Part shown: positions 34,653 to 43,751 of the stretch, piece after piece | How positions within the stretch are numbered: position 1 is the first letter of the stretch | How the letters are laid out: the number at the start of each line of letters is the position of its first letter | Assembly: GCF_000152705.1 (NCBI RefSeq) | Contig: NZ_CH672413.1 | Coordinates: forward strand, 2,455,978-2,519,977 | DNA from: Janibacter sp. HTCC2649 | GTDB taxonomy: Bacteria > Actinomycetota > Actinomycetes > Actinomycetales > Dermatophilaceae | Reading direction: 5' to 3' | Length of the DNA stretch: 64,000 bases | Program-made: the position numbers and the translations under genes | The notes under the pieces: generated by a model | Told to the model about the DNA's origin: nothing | The model's database searches: none | The model's input: only the letters and a program-made list of their open reading frames with translations

Positions 34653-35061
34653 TGCCCTCGGGTCCGCGCACGTAGGTCATTCGCCAGGCGTTCTCCCACT
34701 CACCGATGCCGCCGACGAGCTCATAGCCGTCCGCGCGCACCCGTTCCACCATCGCGTGCAGGTCCTCGACCTCGAACGCGACATTGCGCAGCCCGATCTC
34801 CGTGGACATGGCGTTCGGCGTTCCCCGCTCGAGCTCCGGTCGGACGAACGTGCAGATCTCGATCGTCGTGCCACCACCGGGGAGCCGCAGCATGGCGACC
34901 TCCGTGCGTGAGTTCGGGATGCCGCAGACGGTGTCGAGGAACTCGCCCTCCATGAAGGTGCGGCCCTCGAGCTCCATCCCGAGGCTCACGAAGAAGTCGA
35001 GTGCCGCGTCGAGGTCGGCGACGGTGATGCCTACGTGGTCAAAGTGCTTGATGGCTGCCAT
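34621..35061 (-). CDS. VOC-family protein
   Basis: 146 residues from the ATG at 35061 (GGAGA eight bases upstream, better than the ATG at 35076). One VOC domain: KHFDHVGITVADLDAALDFF, EIGLRNVAFEVEDLHAMVE and MTYVRGPEGIIVALAERLG, with likely metal ligands H, H and E. The dissection of methylmalonyl-CoA epimerase-like proteins resembles this shape, but the substrate is unknown. Overlaps the EamA gene end by 32 bases. Confidence 0.88.
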   Translation of the reverse strand: MAAIKHFDHVGITVADLDAALDFFVSLGMELEGRTFMEGEFLDTVCGIPNSRTEVAMLRLPGGGTTIEICTFVRPELERGTPNAMSTEIGLRNVAFEVEDLHAMVERVRADGYELVGGIGEWENAWRMTYVRGPEGIIVALAERLG

Positions 35062-35226
35062 CTGAACAGTCTCCATTCGTATCGGTGTCCTTGCACCTCA
35101 GAGACGGAGCCGAAAGGCGGTTCTCGACATCCGCCCCCTTGGCTGATTTCCGCCAGCCTCCAACCAGCGATTCACCGCCGATCTCTGATTGTCTCGATTC
35201 ACCTCCTGCCCGAAAGGTTCACCCCC

Positions 35227-36657
35227 ATGCGAAGCACCACCCCACGGCTCACCGCCGTCGCACTCCTCGCGGTCAGCGGCGCGGTCATGGCACCCGCCGC
35301 CACCTCGGCCGCACTGACCCCCACGTCCGCGAGGGCAACCACCGCCGCCGCAGTGCCCGCTGACCTCACCCTGGTCCGCACCCGGCAGAGCCTGTTGGGC
35401 AGCCACACCTGGTACGTCCAGACCTACCGCGGCATCCCCGTCGTCGGCGGCTACTACGCCGTGCACACGGCCAAGGGCAAGGCGAGTGTCGACGACGGCC
35501 GCCTGGTGGTCACCGGTCTGGCCACGACGAGCCCCAGGATCACCAAGGCACTGGCCACCGGCAAGACCACCGCGCACGGCAAGGCCGTCTCGTCGCGCCT
35601 CGTCGTCGTCCCCGGCGCAGCCGGTGCCAAGGCCACCCTCGCCTGGGAGGTCGCGACGGACCAGGACAAGAAGGTCCTCGTCGACGCCGACAAGGGCTCC
35701 GTCACCAAGGTCACCGACGAGCGGGTCTACGCCGACGGCCAGGGCAAGGTCTTCGACCCCAACCCCGTCGTCGCCCTGCAGAACGAGTCCCTCACCGACG
35801 GAGACAATGCCGACTCGGCCGTTCCCGCCAGCGTCTACAAGACCGTGACCCTCAGCAACCTCAAGGGCAACGGCTTCCTCCAGGGCGCGTTCGCCACGGT
35901 GGGGAACAAGAAGAACGGCAAGGCGCCGGCGGCATACTCCGCCAACAATGTCTTCGCCTACACCCGCAGCGACACCCGCTTCGAGCAGGTCAACGCCTAC
36001 TACGCCGTGGACCGCGTGCAGACCTACATCCAGGGGCTCGGCTTCTCCAACGTCAACAACGAGGCGCAGGAGCTGCTCGTCAACACGGTCACGGTCGACA
36101 ACTCCTTCTACTCGCCCAACAAGGACACGATCACCCTCGGCACGGGCGGAGTCGACGACGGCGAGGACCAGGAAGTCGTGTGGCACGAGTACGGCCACGC
36201 GGTCCAGGACGACCAGGTGCCCGGCTTCGGCAAGTCCAACGACGGTGGTGCCATCGGCGAGGCCTTCGGTGACTACCTCGCGGCGACGATGTCGCAGGGC
36301 AACTCGAGCGACACTGCGGTGACGCCGTGGGCCTGCGTCATGGACTGGGACTCGGTGTCCTACACGTCCTCGACACCGCACTGCATCCGTCGCCTCGACA
36401 CGACCAAGACCGTCGCCGACCGCACCGGTGAGGTGCACGACGACGGCGAGATCTGGAGCCACGCCCTCTGGGACATCAACAAGGCGTTCGGTCGCGACAA
36501 GGCCACGAAGATCATCCTCGAGGCCCAGTTCTCCTACTCGCCCACGACGACCTGGGCCGCTGCCGCCCAGACGACGGTCGACACGGCTGCTGCCCTCGGC
36601 ACCGCAGCCGACGCCGCCGTGGTGCGGGCCGCCTTCGCGGCCCGCGGGATCCTCTGA
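35227..36657 (+). CDS. Secreted thermolysin-like (M4-type) metalloprotease
   Basis: 476 residues: signal peptide (about 1-28), an FTP-like propeptide (WYVQTYRGIPVVGGYYAVHT), then the metalloprotease with HExxH as H320-E-Y-G-H324 (VVWHEYGHAV) and third zinc ligand E345 in GEAFGDYLA. The combination points to the M4/M36-like gluzincins. Exported, probably activated by propeptide removal. Single gene, ended by the perfect hairpin 36673-36711. Confidence 0.9.
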   Translation: MRSTTPRLTAVALLAVSGAVMAPAATSAALTPTSARATTAAAVPADLTLVRTRQSLLGSHTWYVQTYRGIPVVGGYYAVHTAKGKASVDDGRLVVTGLATTSPRITKALATGKTTAHGKAVSSRLVVVPGAAGAKATLAWEVATDQDKKVLVDADKGSVTKVTDERVYADGQGKVFDPNPVVALQNESLTDGDNADSAVPASVYKTVTLSNLKGNGFLQGAFATVGNKKNGKAPAAYSANNVFAYTRSDTRFEQVNAYYAVDRVQTYIQGLGFSNVNNEAQELLVNTVTVDNSFYSPNKDTITLGTGGVDDGEDQEVVWHEYGHAVQDDQVPGFGKSNDGGAIGEAFGDYLAATMSQGNSSDTAVTPWACVMDWDSVSYTSSTPHCIRRLDTTKTVADRTGEVHDDGEIWSHALWDINKAFGRDKATKIILEAQFSYSPTTTWAAAAQTTVDTAAALGTAADAAVVRAAFAARGIL

Positions 36658-36672
36658 CGAGGACCCACCGAC

Positions 36673-36711
36673 GCGTGTGGCCACACCCCTTGCCGGGGTG
36701 TGGCCACACGC
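36673..36711 (+). terminator. Strong rho-independent-like hairpin after the metalloprotease
   Basis: Arms 36673-36689 and 36695-36711 are perfect 17-bp complements with a 5-base loop (TTGCC). Its 3' side runs into CATTTCAAGC, without a T-run. Located 16 bases after the stop codon. Reads as a terminator for this gene. Confidence 0.88.
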
Positions 36712-36756
36712 ATTTCAAGCGGAGTATGCCGTGCGGTCCCGTCGGGATTCCGCGTG

Positions 36757-38106
36757 TCAGCCGAGGAGGGTGAGGGAGTAGCCGCCGGTCTCCTGGAGTT
36801 CGCGGTCGACGTGGGCGAAGCGGAGCAGGTGGGCGGCCGGCTTGTCTCCGGCGATGGCGCGGGCGAGGTCGACGGCGTCGAGACCCTGGAGGTCCCAGAG
36901 CCGCATCAGTCCTTCGAGCAGGGCCTCACCGGAGTCGCCGTCGACGATGACACCGATCTCCTCATAGAACTTCGGGCCGAGCTTCTCGATGAGGCGGCGA
37001 CTGCCGTTCGGCGTCGCGAAGGGGTGAGGAGCGGCTTCATCCTTTTCGTAGCCACGCCCTCGGAGGAGGCCGCGCTTCTCGATGAGGGCCCAGGCACGCG
37101 CTGAGTCCGCGAGGAGCCAGCCGCCCTCGACCTGGAACATCGTCAGCAGGTGTCGTCCTGTCCCGATGTCGATGCCGAGCCGGAAGGCCCTCGCACCCGG
37201 TGCCCGCAGACGCGTCGCCGGTCCGAACTCGGACTTGGCCGTGCCAAGGACGCCTCGCAACATCGGCACGACGGCTGCGCCACCGTGGACGAGCTCCAAC
37301 GTGCCGCCCTTGGCGATCGCACCACCGAGCATGAAGAGCATGTCCTTCGCGCTCTCGGCTCCCGCGAGAATCGTGAGGTTGCGTTGTCCGACGTGCCGGT
37401 CGTTGTTGGCGTCGAGGACACCGCTCCACGGGTCGAGCGGGCAGCTGGCCGTGGCCATGAGGCACTCGTGGCCCGTGAGGGTCGACGGGATGTCCCACGT
37501 GTGGTCGAGCTCCACGACGGCCATGGACCCGGGCCGGGTGCGGTCCTCAAGGCGCACCATCGCCCCGCCGATCGGAACCGGTTGGTATGCCGGGTTGTTC
37601 GGGTTCCCGCCGAAGAAGCCGGGGTTGACCGCCCACGCTCGGACGTGGACGCCCATCGCCGGGAGCAGTCCGAGGTTCCAGACGCGGACGAAGACCCGGT
37701 AGCGGCGACCGGCGGTGGGACTCGCGACGAGCTGGTTCGTGTCGTAGGGGCCGCTCCAGGCCGCGTCGATGAGCCCGATGTCCGGGGACTCCCAGCACGG
37801 GACGGGCGGCCATGTGGGACGGGCACCGCGGTCGCCCGGGCTGAACGCGCGGATGAGGAGGTACGGGTAGACGTCCTCCCGTCGCGGCCGGTGCTCACGG
37901 CTGCCGTACTTCTTGATGAGCTCCTCGGCGTCGTCCGGCGTGCCGCTGGGCTTCCAGTCGGGTGCGAGGTCCCCGCTCGGTGGGTCGACGTGCCCGAAGG
38001 ATCCGGGCGGGTCGGTCCCGCGTTGGGCCTCGTCCTCCTTGGGGGTGAGGACCGGGTTCTCGTTGTCGCGGTTGCCACGGCGTCTGGTCGTGCGGGGCAT
38101 GGTCAT
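36757..38106 (-). CDS. Unrecognised protein, partner of zinc-dependent phospholipase-like gene
   Basis: 449 residues, start ATG at 38106 overlapping the upstream gene by four bases. No signal peptide or membrane helix. A low-complexity polar start (RTTRRRGNRDNENPVLTP) leads to a beta-rich middle: YRVFVRVWNLGLLPAMGVHV resembles an Ig-like/CARDB strand pair, followed by HECLMATASCPLDPWSG. The C-terminus is helical. I do not recognise the family. Gene order and coupling indicate it works with the phospholipase-like protein; a secretion chaperone, immunity or structural partner are all possible and untested. Confidence 0.7.
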   Translation of the reverse strand: MTMPRTTRRRGNRDNENPVLTPKEDEAQRGTDPPGSFGHVDPPSGDLAPDWKPSGTPDDAEELIKKYGSREHRPRREDVYPYLLIRAFSPGDRGARPTWPPVPCWESPDIGLIDAAWSGPYDTNQLVASPTAGRRYRVFVRVWNLGLLPAMGVHVRAWAVNPGFFGGNPNNPAYQPVPIGGAMVRLEDRTRPGSMAVVELDHTWDIPSTLTGHECLMATASCPLDPWSGVLDANNDRHVGQRNLTILAGAESAKDMLFMLGGAIAKGGTLELVHGGAAVVPMLRGVLGTAKSEFGPATRLRAPGARAFRLGIDIGTGRHLLTMFQVEGGWLLADSARAWALIEKRGLLRGRGYEKDEAAPHPFATPNGSRRLIEKLGPKFYEEIGVIVDGDSGEALLEGLMRLWDLQGLDAVDLARAIAGDKPAAHLLRFAHVDRELQETGGYSLTLLG

Positions 38107-40532
38107 CCCCTCCCTTCCGGAATGCGGTCGCGCCACTTCGGGTCGGTGACGAGGTCGTGGTTGTTCTTCTCCAGACACTTCGGTGGCCCGTCGCCGGGCA
38201 GGTAGTGGACGGCGAGGTCCTGCGTCTCGACGTACCACTGGCCGGGCAGTGCCGGAAGGTCGTGGTCGGCGTGGAAGAACTGCGGGGAGGTGCAGGGCTG
38301 TCGGTACGAGTAGTCCTCTGCGCCAACGGGGTTGATGTCGGGTGTGGCGATGACCTTGCTGCGGTCCCAGTCCCAGCAGTGCCAGGCGTAGCCGCGGTCG
38401 GCGTCGAGGTTGAAGTCGGGGACGTCGAACTCGACCTGACCGGCCTTGGCCGCGACGGCCATGCGACCGACGAGATAGAGCCCGTAGTCGATGGGTCCGC
38501 CGAGGTGCTGGTCGCTGGGCAGGTGCAGGTTGAGCGCGGCCTCGGTGTCGGCCGGGGACGCAGCCTTCTCGAGAGAGGCCCGCGCGCCGTTGTCGCCGAG
38601 GAGCGCGGAGAGCAGGATCGTCGAGTTCGAGCCGACGACGTAGGGCCCGGCATGTGTCTCCGCCCCCTCCTGCGCGACACCCGCCCCGGCCTGGTTGGTG
38701 AGCGGATAGCGCCACGGAGCAATCCACTCCGACGGCTTGAACTCGTCGCTCGTCGCGTCACCGCGGTAGCGCAGCGGCCCGGTGAGCCCGAGCGCACCCA
38801 CGAGGTCCGTCCGGCTGATGGCGCTCGGCAGGTCCCTCACGATGCCGCGGGGATAGGCCTGGTCGAGCCCGCGCGGGTCGGTCGAGGTGAGTCGACCGGA
38901 AGGTTCGGTGACCGGGTGGGGAGCGGACGGCATACCCAAGGGGTTGTCCAGAGCGGACGCGATGTCGTAGGTCCCCAGATTGCCGAGCGTCGTGAGGCCG
39001 GGGTTGATCTCGGCAGGCTTGGGCATCGCGAAGCCCGACATCACGAGCGCGCGGCGGGCGAGCAGGTAGAGGTTCCACAGCGGGACGATGACGGCCCAGT
39101 AGATGACCTCGCGCGCCGGGAAGGTCGTGATGTCGATGATGAGGCCGGGCAAAACGGTGAGCAGCCAGACGATGACCTGGCCGATGTAGACGATCCACGC
39201 GAAGAGCGCGAGCAACAGGTCGAGGAGCGAGAACGAGTCGTCGTCGTCCACGTCCGCACCACGGCTCGGGTCATCGTCGATGCCGGAGCCACCTCCGCCG
39301 GGAGGCGTCGGGAACGAGTGATCGGTGAAAACGCTTGGGGGAGGCGGCAACCGGAGACTGATCGCGTCCGAGCTCGACATCTTGAGGTAGCGGTAGACGA
39401 TCTCCCACATCTGCGCCATCGCGGGTTCGTTGGGCCGCCCGTCGGGGTTGCCGGTGTTGGGATCGGTCGCCGAGAACGGCGGGTCCTGGAGCAGGATGTG
39501 CGGCCCGTCGGTGCCGTAGACCGACGACATCGCGTCGAGCAGTCCCTCGACGAGGTGGCCGGGCAGCGGGCCGGTGTCGAGATCGAAGAAGGTATGCCGG
39601 TGGGCCGTGGCCGTGGGTCCGTCACCGTTGTCGTAGGCCGGGAAGCCGGTCCAGTAGTCGTAGGCCGGCGCGTCGTCGCGGCCGTTGTAGGGCGCGTCGT
39701 TGCGGTGCCGGAAGGCGAGGCGGAAGTGCAGCGCGGACGTGCCGTACTCGCCGTAGAGCGGGCCGGGGTGACGGGCGCCGTAGTTCTCGGAGTCCATGTG
39801 GTTCTCGACGAGGTGGTGGCGCTGCCAGTGGTCGCGATAGGGACCCCCGGACTTGGCGTTGGTGAAGGCGTGGCCGGTGACGTCGGTCGCGCAGTGCGAC
39901 ATCCACCCGACGGCGAAGGCGATGCGCGCCTCCGCGTCCTGACGTTCCTCGTCGGTCCCGGCGTTGGCCAGCGCGTCCTTGGCCTGCTTGAACAGGACGA
40001 AGGGGAACTGGTAGGTCCGGCGGTAGTGGAACATGTCGGACCAGTAGAAGGCATCGTCCCCAAATGCCTGTGGCACACCGGAAGTGAGCACTCCGAACCA
40101 GTCGCCCATCTCGGCAAGGAGCCCCTTGAAGGCGGACATGAGGGAGGAGATCACCTCGTCGAGGACCTGGGCGAGCTGGGTCGAGAGCCCGCCGGTCAGC
40201 TGCGAGGCGAGCTGTGAGTTGTTGGTCGAGATGGGGTCGATCCACTTCTCCCACTTCGACACGAACTCGGAGTCGAGGACCTCCCACACGTCGAGCGCCC
40301 ACTGGACGACCTGCCGAATCACCTGCCCAGTCGTGTTCTTGAAGTCGGGGAGCAGGTAGAAGAGGTCGGGTCCGAGTGAGCCGAGCTCGAGGTAGTTGCG
40401 CCAGGTGTGGCAGTGCTCGCCGATCGCCTGGGCCTCACCGGTCGGGATGGGGAAGCCGCCGGGGACCGTGCCGGTGCGGAGTCGGGCTGCCGTGTCGTGC
40501 GCGGCCTCCATGTGGACGTACCAACCGGGCAT
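38103..40532 (-). CDS. Large zinc-dependent phospholipase C-like protein
   Basis: 809 residues. The first ~300 resemble the zinc-dependent phospholipase C domain: W4/H7 at the start (MPGWYVHMEAA), LGPDLFYLLPD near 55 and WMSHCATDVTGHAF near 215 with HHLVENHMD after it, giving a trinuclear-zinc-like set of W/H/D residues. Two hydrophobic segments lie near 435-467 and 477-494, and a beta-rich C-terminus follows. No signal peptide is seen. Much longer than classical bacterial PLCs (about 250-400). Coupled to the partner gene below. Function inferred: membrane lipid or GPI-like cleavage, substrate unknown. Confidence 0.75.
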   Translation of the reverse strand: MPGWYVHMEAAHDTAARLRTGTVPGGFPIPTGEAQAIGEHCHTWRNYLELGSLGPDLFYLLPDFKNTTGQVIRQVVQWALDVWEVLDSEFVSKWEKWIDPISTNNSQLASQLTGGLSTQLAQVLDEVISSLMSAFKGLLAEMGDWFGVLTSGVPQAFGDDAFYWSDMFHYRRTYQFPFVLFKQAKDALANAGTDEERQDAEARIAFAVGWMSHCATDVTGHAFTNAKSGGPYRDHWQRHHLVENHMDSENYGARHPGPLYGEYGTSALHFRLAFRHRNDAPYNGRDDAPAYDYWTGFPAYDNGDGPTATAHRHTFFDLDTGPLPGHLVEGLLDAMSSVYGTDGPHILLQDPPFSATDPNTGNPDGRPNEPAMAQMWEIVYRYLKMSSSDAISLRLPPPPSVFTDHSFPTPPGGGGSGIDDDPSRGADVDDDDSFSLLDLLLALFAWIVYIGQVIVWLLTVLPGLIIDITTFPAREVIYWAVIVPLWNLYLLARRALVMSGFAMPKPAEINPGLTTLGNLGTYDIASALDNPLGMPSAPHPVTEPSGRLTSTDPRGLDQAYPRGIVRDLPSAISRTDLVGALGLTGPLRYRGDATSDEFKPSEWIAPWRYPLTNQAGAGVAQEGAETHAGPYVVGSNSTILLSALLGDNGARASLEKAASPADTEAALNLHLPSDQHLGGPIDYGLYLVGRMAVAAKAGQVEFDVPDFNLDADRGYAWHCWDWDRSKVIATPDINPVGAEDYSYRQPCTSPQFFHADHDLPALPGQWYVETQDLAVHYLPGDGPPKCLEKNNHDLVTDPKWRDRIPEGRG

Positions 40533-40643
40533 GCCGACCTCCTAGCTCGAAACCAATGGGCTCACGAGAGAGAGGAGCGCTCAGGCGGACGCCAGATACC
40601 TCAGCCCCTAGGGGCTTCTCTGCGGCGCTGTTAGCCTCCAGAA

Positions 40644-41285
40644 ATGTCCAAGGCCAGGATCCACAACTTGTTCGTCTCCACGGACGGCTTCGCCGCTGGT
40701 GACGAGGTCACCCTCGACAAGCCGATCGGCGAGGCCGGGGCCCTGTTCCGCGGGTTCGACGGACGGTTCATCCACGGCTTCGGTCCGGTCGATGCACCGT
40801 TCACCCTCGACCGTGCCCTCACGTCCACGTGGGGTCAGGGCATCGGCGCCGAGATCATGGGCCGCGGCAAGTTCGGCCCCCAGACCGGCCCGTGGCCGGA
40901 GGACGGGTGGCGTGGCTGGTGGGGCGACGAGCCCCCTTTCATGACACCGGTCTTCGTCCTCACGCACTTTGAGCGCGAGCCCATCGAGTTCGACAACGGG
41001 ACGGTCTTCCACTTCATCGATGCAGGCCCCGCAGAGGCCCTTGAGGTTGCCCGCGAGGCAGCTGGCGGCCTGGACGTGCGCATCGGTGGCGGCCCCACCT
41101 CCGTTCGTCAGTTCTTGGAGGCCGACCTCGTCGACACCATGCACGTGGTGAATGTGCCGGTCGTGCTCGGTAGCGGCAAGGCGCTCTGGCAGGGCCTTGC
41201 CGGCATCCAGGACCGCTTCGACATCGACTCCATCTCCGGAGCGAACGGCTACACCCACCAGATCTGGAACCGCCGCGCTCGGTGA
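40644..41285 (+). CDS. Dihydrofolate reductase/RibD-like protein
   Basis: 213 residues. IHNLFVSTDGFAAGDEVTLD is the DHFR/RibD-like first strand and loop, GAEIMGRGKFGPQTGPWPED is the common motif of this branch, and RIGGGPTSVRQFLEADLVDTM near the end is the NADPH-binding segment. Substrate unknown. Stands alone, divergent from the phospholipase unit across 111 bases. Confidence 0.9.
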   Translation: MSKARIHNLFVSTDGFAAGDEVTLDKPIGEAGALFRGFDGRFIHGFGPVDAPFTLDRALTSTWGQGIGAEIMGRGKFGPQTGPWPEDGWRGWWGDEPPFMTPVFVLTHFEREPIEFDNGTVFHFIDAGPAEALEVAREAAGGLDVRIGGGPTSVRQFLEADLVDTMHVVNVPVVLGSGKALWQGLAGIQDRFDIDSISGANGYTHQIWNRRAR

Positions 41286-41305
41286 CGCCGGGACGCAAGT
41301 GCTCG

Positions 41306-41899
41306 TCAGGACGAGGCACCGAGGTGGTGTCGCACCACCCTTCGGCGCAAGGTGGGTGACGTCTCGACCTCGTATCCGGCGTCGAGGAAGACCTGGAGCA
41401 GCCCGACCGAGGCCTCGTCCCAGATCACGGTCTTTCCCGGCGGCGGCTCAGTGGGGTAGCCCTCGAGGACGCGAGCGCCGACCTGTCTGCCGTACTCGAC
41501 GGTTGCCGCGGCGAGCTCGTACATCAGACCCTGTCGACGGAAGCCCTTGCGCACGACGAAGCAGGTGACCGACCAGACGCCCTCGAGGTCGGGGTCCGAC
41601 CTCATCCACGACTTCTGCCGGGCCCAGATCCTCGGGTAGTTCTCCCGCGGCTCGACGGCGACCCAGCCGGCTGGCTCGCCGTCGGCGTACCCGACGAGCC
41701 CGGACGTGGGGCCGACCGTGCCGCAGCCGGCCTGCTCCAGGAGCGCAACATCCCGCTCCTCCTGAGTTGTGTCGCGCCAGATCCAGCCCGGGACCTTGAG
41801 CGCCTGACAGCGGCACTTGCGGGCGCCACCAGCTTCGAAGACGGCCTCGACGTCTTCGTCCGTCGCCTCATTGGCCGGTCGCCAGCTGAACTCGGGCAC
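41306..41899 (-). CDS. GNAT N-acetyltransferase
   Basis: 197 residues from a GTG at 41899. RKCRCQALKVPGWIWRDTTQ near 27-46 and GVWSVTCFVVRKGFRRQGLM near 107-126, the latter the acetyl-CoA signature, identify a GNAT family common in actinobacteria. Conserved cysteines (CRC) near 29-31 might contact substrate. The substrate is unknown. Convergent with the reductase gene, stops about 20 bases apart. Confidence 0.88.
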   Translation of the reverse strand: MPEFSWRPANEATDEDVEAVFEAGGARKCRCQALKVPGWIWRDTTQEERDVALLEQAGCGTVGPTSGLVGYADGEPAGWVAVEPRENYPRIWARQKSWMRSDPDLEGVWSVTCFVVRKGFRRQGLMYELAAATVEYGRQVGARVLEGYPTEPPPGKTVIWDEASVGLLQVFLDAGYEVETSPTLRRRVVRHHLGASS

Positions 41900-41954
41900 A
41901 CGGCGAGACTAGCGGTGGACCGCTGGCTCCGTGCTCTTCAGCGGTCGTCCCACC

Positions 41955-42380
41955 TCATGAGTGGTGATGGACGTGATGCTCGATGAGCGGCTCATTCACG
42001 AGCAGGAAGTCGACGACGCTCCAGAACTCGCTGATCCGGGGGTGGGCCAGGGCTTCCTCCCTGGTGAGCTTCTGTCCCCAGAAGGCGGAGTCGCCGTAGG
42101 TCTGGGCGGCGTTGACAGCCGTGGCGGCGGGCTCGGGCGACGCCTCGACAGGGCCCACGCGACAACCGAAGGAGATGTGGTCATCGACGCCGTCCTCGAA
42201 CGTTCCGAAGACCACGTCGATCCACGCTTCCTGGCCGTCGTGATCGTGCAACGCGGTCTTTGCCACGCAGTACACGGACCCGTCCTTGAGCACGAACGAT
42301 GACACTGTCGAGTACTGCCTGCCGCAGTGGTTGCAGGTTGCCTCACGCGATTCGCTGTCGCCATCCAGAGTCAGGGTCAT
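41955..42380 (-). CDS. CxxC-containing protein with His-rich tail, downstream of AAA ATPase
   Basis: 141 residues. CNHCGRQY at 16-23 and a later cysteine (C38) suggest a small zinc ribbon, then an acidic/hydrophobic body (AWIDVVFGTFEDGVDDHISF) and a tail ending HHVHHHS. No family recognised. Its start lies six bases after the AAA ATPase stop, so the two genes share a transcript and perhaps a complex. Confidence 0.6.
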   Translation of the reverse strand: MTLTLDGDSESREATCNHCGRQYSTVSSFVLKDGSVYCVAKTALHDHDGQEAWIDVVFGTFEDGVDDHISFGCRVGPVEASPEPAATAVNAAQTYGDSAFWGQKLTREEALAHPRISEFWSVVDFLLVNEPLIEHHVHHHS

Positions 42381-42386
42381 GGCAGC

Positions 42387-43604
42387 TCAGGCCGTCTGCT
42401 CGCGGAGGTAACGGCCGAAGTGGGGCACGGTGAAGGCGATGCGTCCGCGCTCCCCCGAATAGATGAGCCCCTTCTTGAGCAGCGCATCACGTGCCGGCGA
42501 CAACGACTGGGGCTTGCGCGCCAGATGCACTGCCACGTCGGAGGTCGGCACGGACTCGATCTCGTCGAGCTCCTCGACCCCACCCTCCGCAATGGCAACA
42601 GCAACGTCGGCCATGGCGCGCAGGTACTCGCGCTCCCCCGGCGTGGCTCGCTCGAACCGCGACCCGAAGAACCCGACCGCCAGCTCCGACTCGGCCTCCG
42701 GCGCAGCGACCCGCACGTCGTCGACCGTCACGGGTGATTTCGGCGCCCGATCCCAGGCCGCCTTGCCATAGGCCTGGATGAAGTACGGATACCCACCGGT
42801 CGCGGCATACAGCGCATCGAGAGCCGCTGGCTCGTATGCCGCACCCTCCTCTTCCGCGGGTACGACCAGTGCCGCGTCGGCCGCCGCCCGCGGCAACCGG
42901 TCGATGCGCGAGTAGCGAAAAAGCCTCTCGGAGTATGACTTTGACGCCGACAGCACCGCCGGCAGGTGCGGCAGTCCCGCACCCACCACGATGACCGGCA
43001 GCCCCGACTGGGAGATCTCGTGGCACGCCGCGCACAACGCCGACACGTCATCGGGCCCGAGGTCCTGCATCTCGTCGATGAACACCGCGATCCCGCGACC
43101 GGTGTCGGCTGCCATCCCGCCCACGTCGGTGAGCAGCTCGACGAGGTCGATCTCGATGTCACCCGAGTCCGCGCGACCAGAGGCAGCCGGTGCATCGATG
43201 CCCGGGTTCCACTTCTCGCGCAGCTTCGTCCCGGCGGGTGCATCACGCTGGGCGAACGCCTTGATCACGCCGAGGACGTGCTGCACCTCGTCATCGCTGG
43301 GGTGGCCGAGCTCGCGAACAGCCTGGTGCAACGCCGACGACAGCGGCCGCCGCAGCGACTGGTCCGGACGCGCCTCAAGCTTGCCAGTCCCCCACTTCGC
43401 GCGAACAGCGGTGGACCGCAGCGCATTCAGCAGCACCGTTTTGCCGACACCGCGCAAGCCCGTCAACACGATCGAGCGCTCCGGCCGTCCCCGCGAGATG
43501 CGCTCGAGCACGACCTCGAAGGCGTCGAGCTGCTCGTCGCGACCGGCGAGCTCGGGCGGGCGCTGGCCGGCGCCGGGGGCATAGGGGTTCCGGATGGGGT
43601 CCAC
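42387..43604 (-). CDS. AAA ATPase, Orc1/Cdc6-like (archaeal ATPase type)
   Basis: 405 residues from a GTG at 43604. Walker A GLRGVGKT (49-56), Walker B AVFIDEMQDL (173-182) and the sensor-like VIVVGAGLPHLPAVLSASK (about 205-223) define an AAA+ fold. The C-terminal ~110 residues look like winged-helix (LSPARDALLKKGLIYSGERG, FTVPHFGRYL). Such stand-alone ATPases act on proteins or DNA in signalling, defence or TA contexts. It is followed directly by the CxxC gene. Two octamer copies (42803, 42834) lie inside. Confidence 0.75.
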   Translation of the reverse strand: MDPIRNPYAPGAGQRPPELAGRDEQLDAFEVVLERISRGRPERSIVLTGLRGVGKTVLLNALRSTAVRAKWGTGKLEARPDQSLRRPLSSALHQAVRELGHPSDDEVQHVLGVIKAFAQRDAPAGTKLREKWNPGIDAPAASGRADSGDIEIDLVELLTDVGGMAADTGRGIAVFIDEMQDLGPDDVSALCAACHEISQSGLPVIVVGAGLPHLPAVLSASKSYSERLFRYSRIDRLPRAAADAALVVPAEEEGAAYEPAALDALYAATGGYPYFIQAYGKAAWDRAPKSPVTVDDVRVAAPEAESELAVGFFGSRFERATPGEREYLRAMADVAVAIAEGGVEELDEIESVPTSDVAVHLARKPQSLSPARDALLKKGLIYSGERGRIAFTVPHFGRYLREQTA

Positions 43605-43635
43605 GATGGCACCGTATCCGCATGTCTAGGGCGGA

Positions 43636-43727
43636 CGGCATACATCCGAATAACGGCGTATGCCGTGTCGCGGGCCCCACGAACGGCGTATGCCGTGTGC
43701 CCAACGTGAGCACACGGCATACGCCGT
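43636..43727. repeat. Cluster of four octamer copies including an 18-bp hairpin
   Basis: Octamers begin at 43636, 43658, 43688 and 43715. Arms 43683-43700 and 43710-43727 are 18-bp perfect complements with a 9-base loop. An extra copy of the arm half (ACGGCGTATGCCGTGT) begins at 43653. The cluster lies between the secreted-protein gene stop (-) and the AAA ATPase start, so it probably ends transcription of the former. Confidence 0.7.
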
Positions 43728-43751
43728 CGTTGGTCTGGCTGTGCCGGTCGG

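Noticed and set aside
38157-40217. 686-codon open frame antisense to the phospholipase-like gene
   Set aside because: No family features, while the minus-strand gene has clear zinc-PLC motifs and coupled partner.
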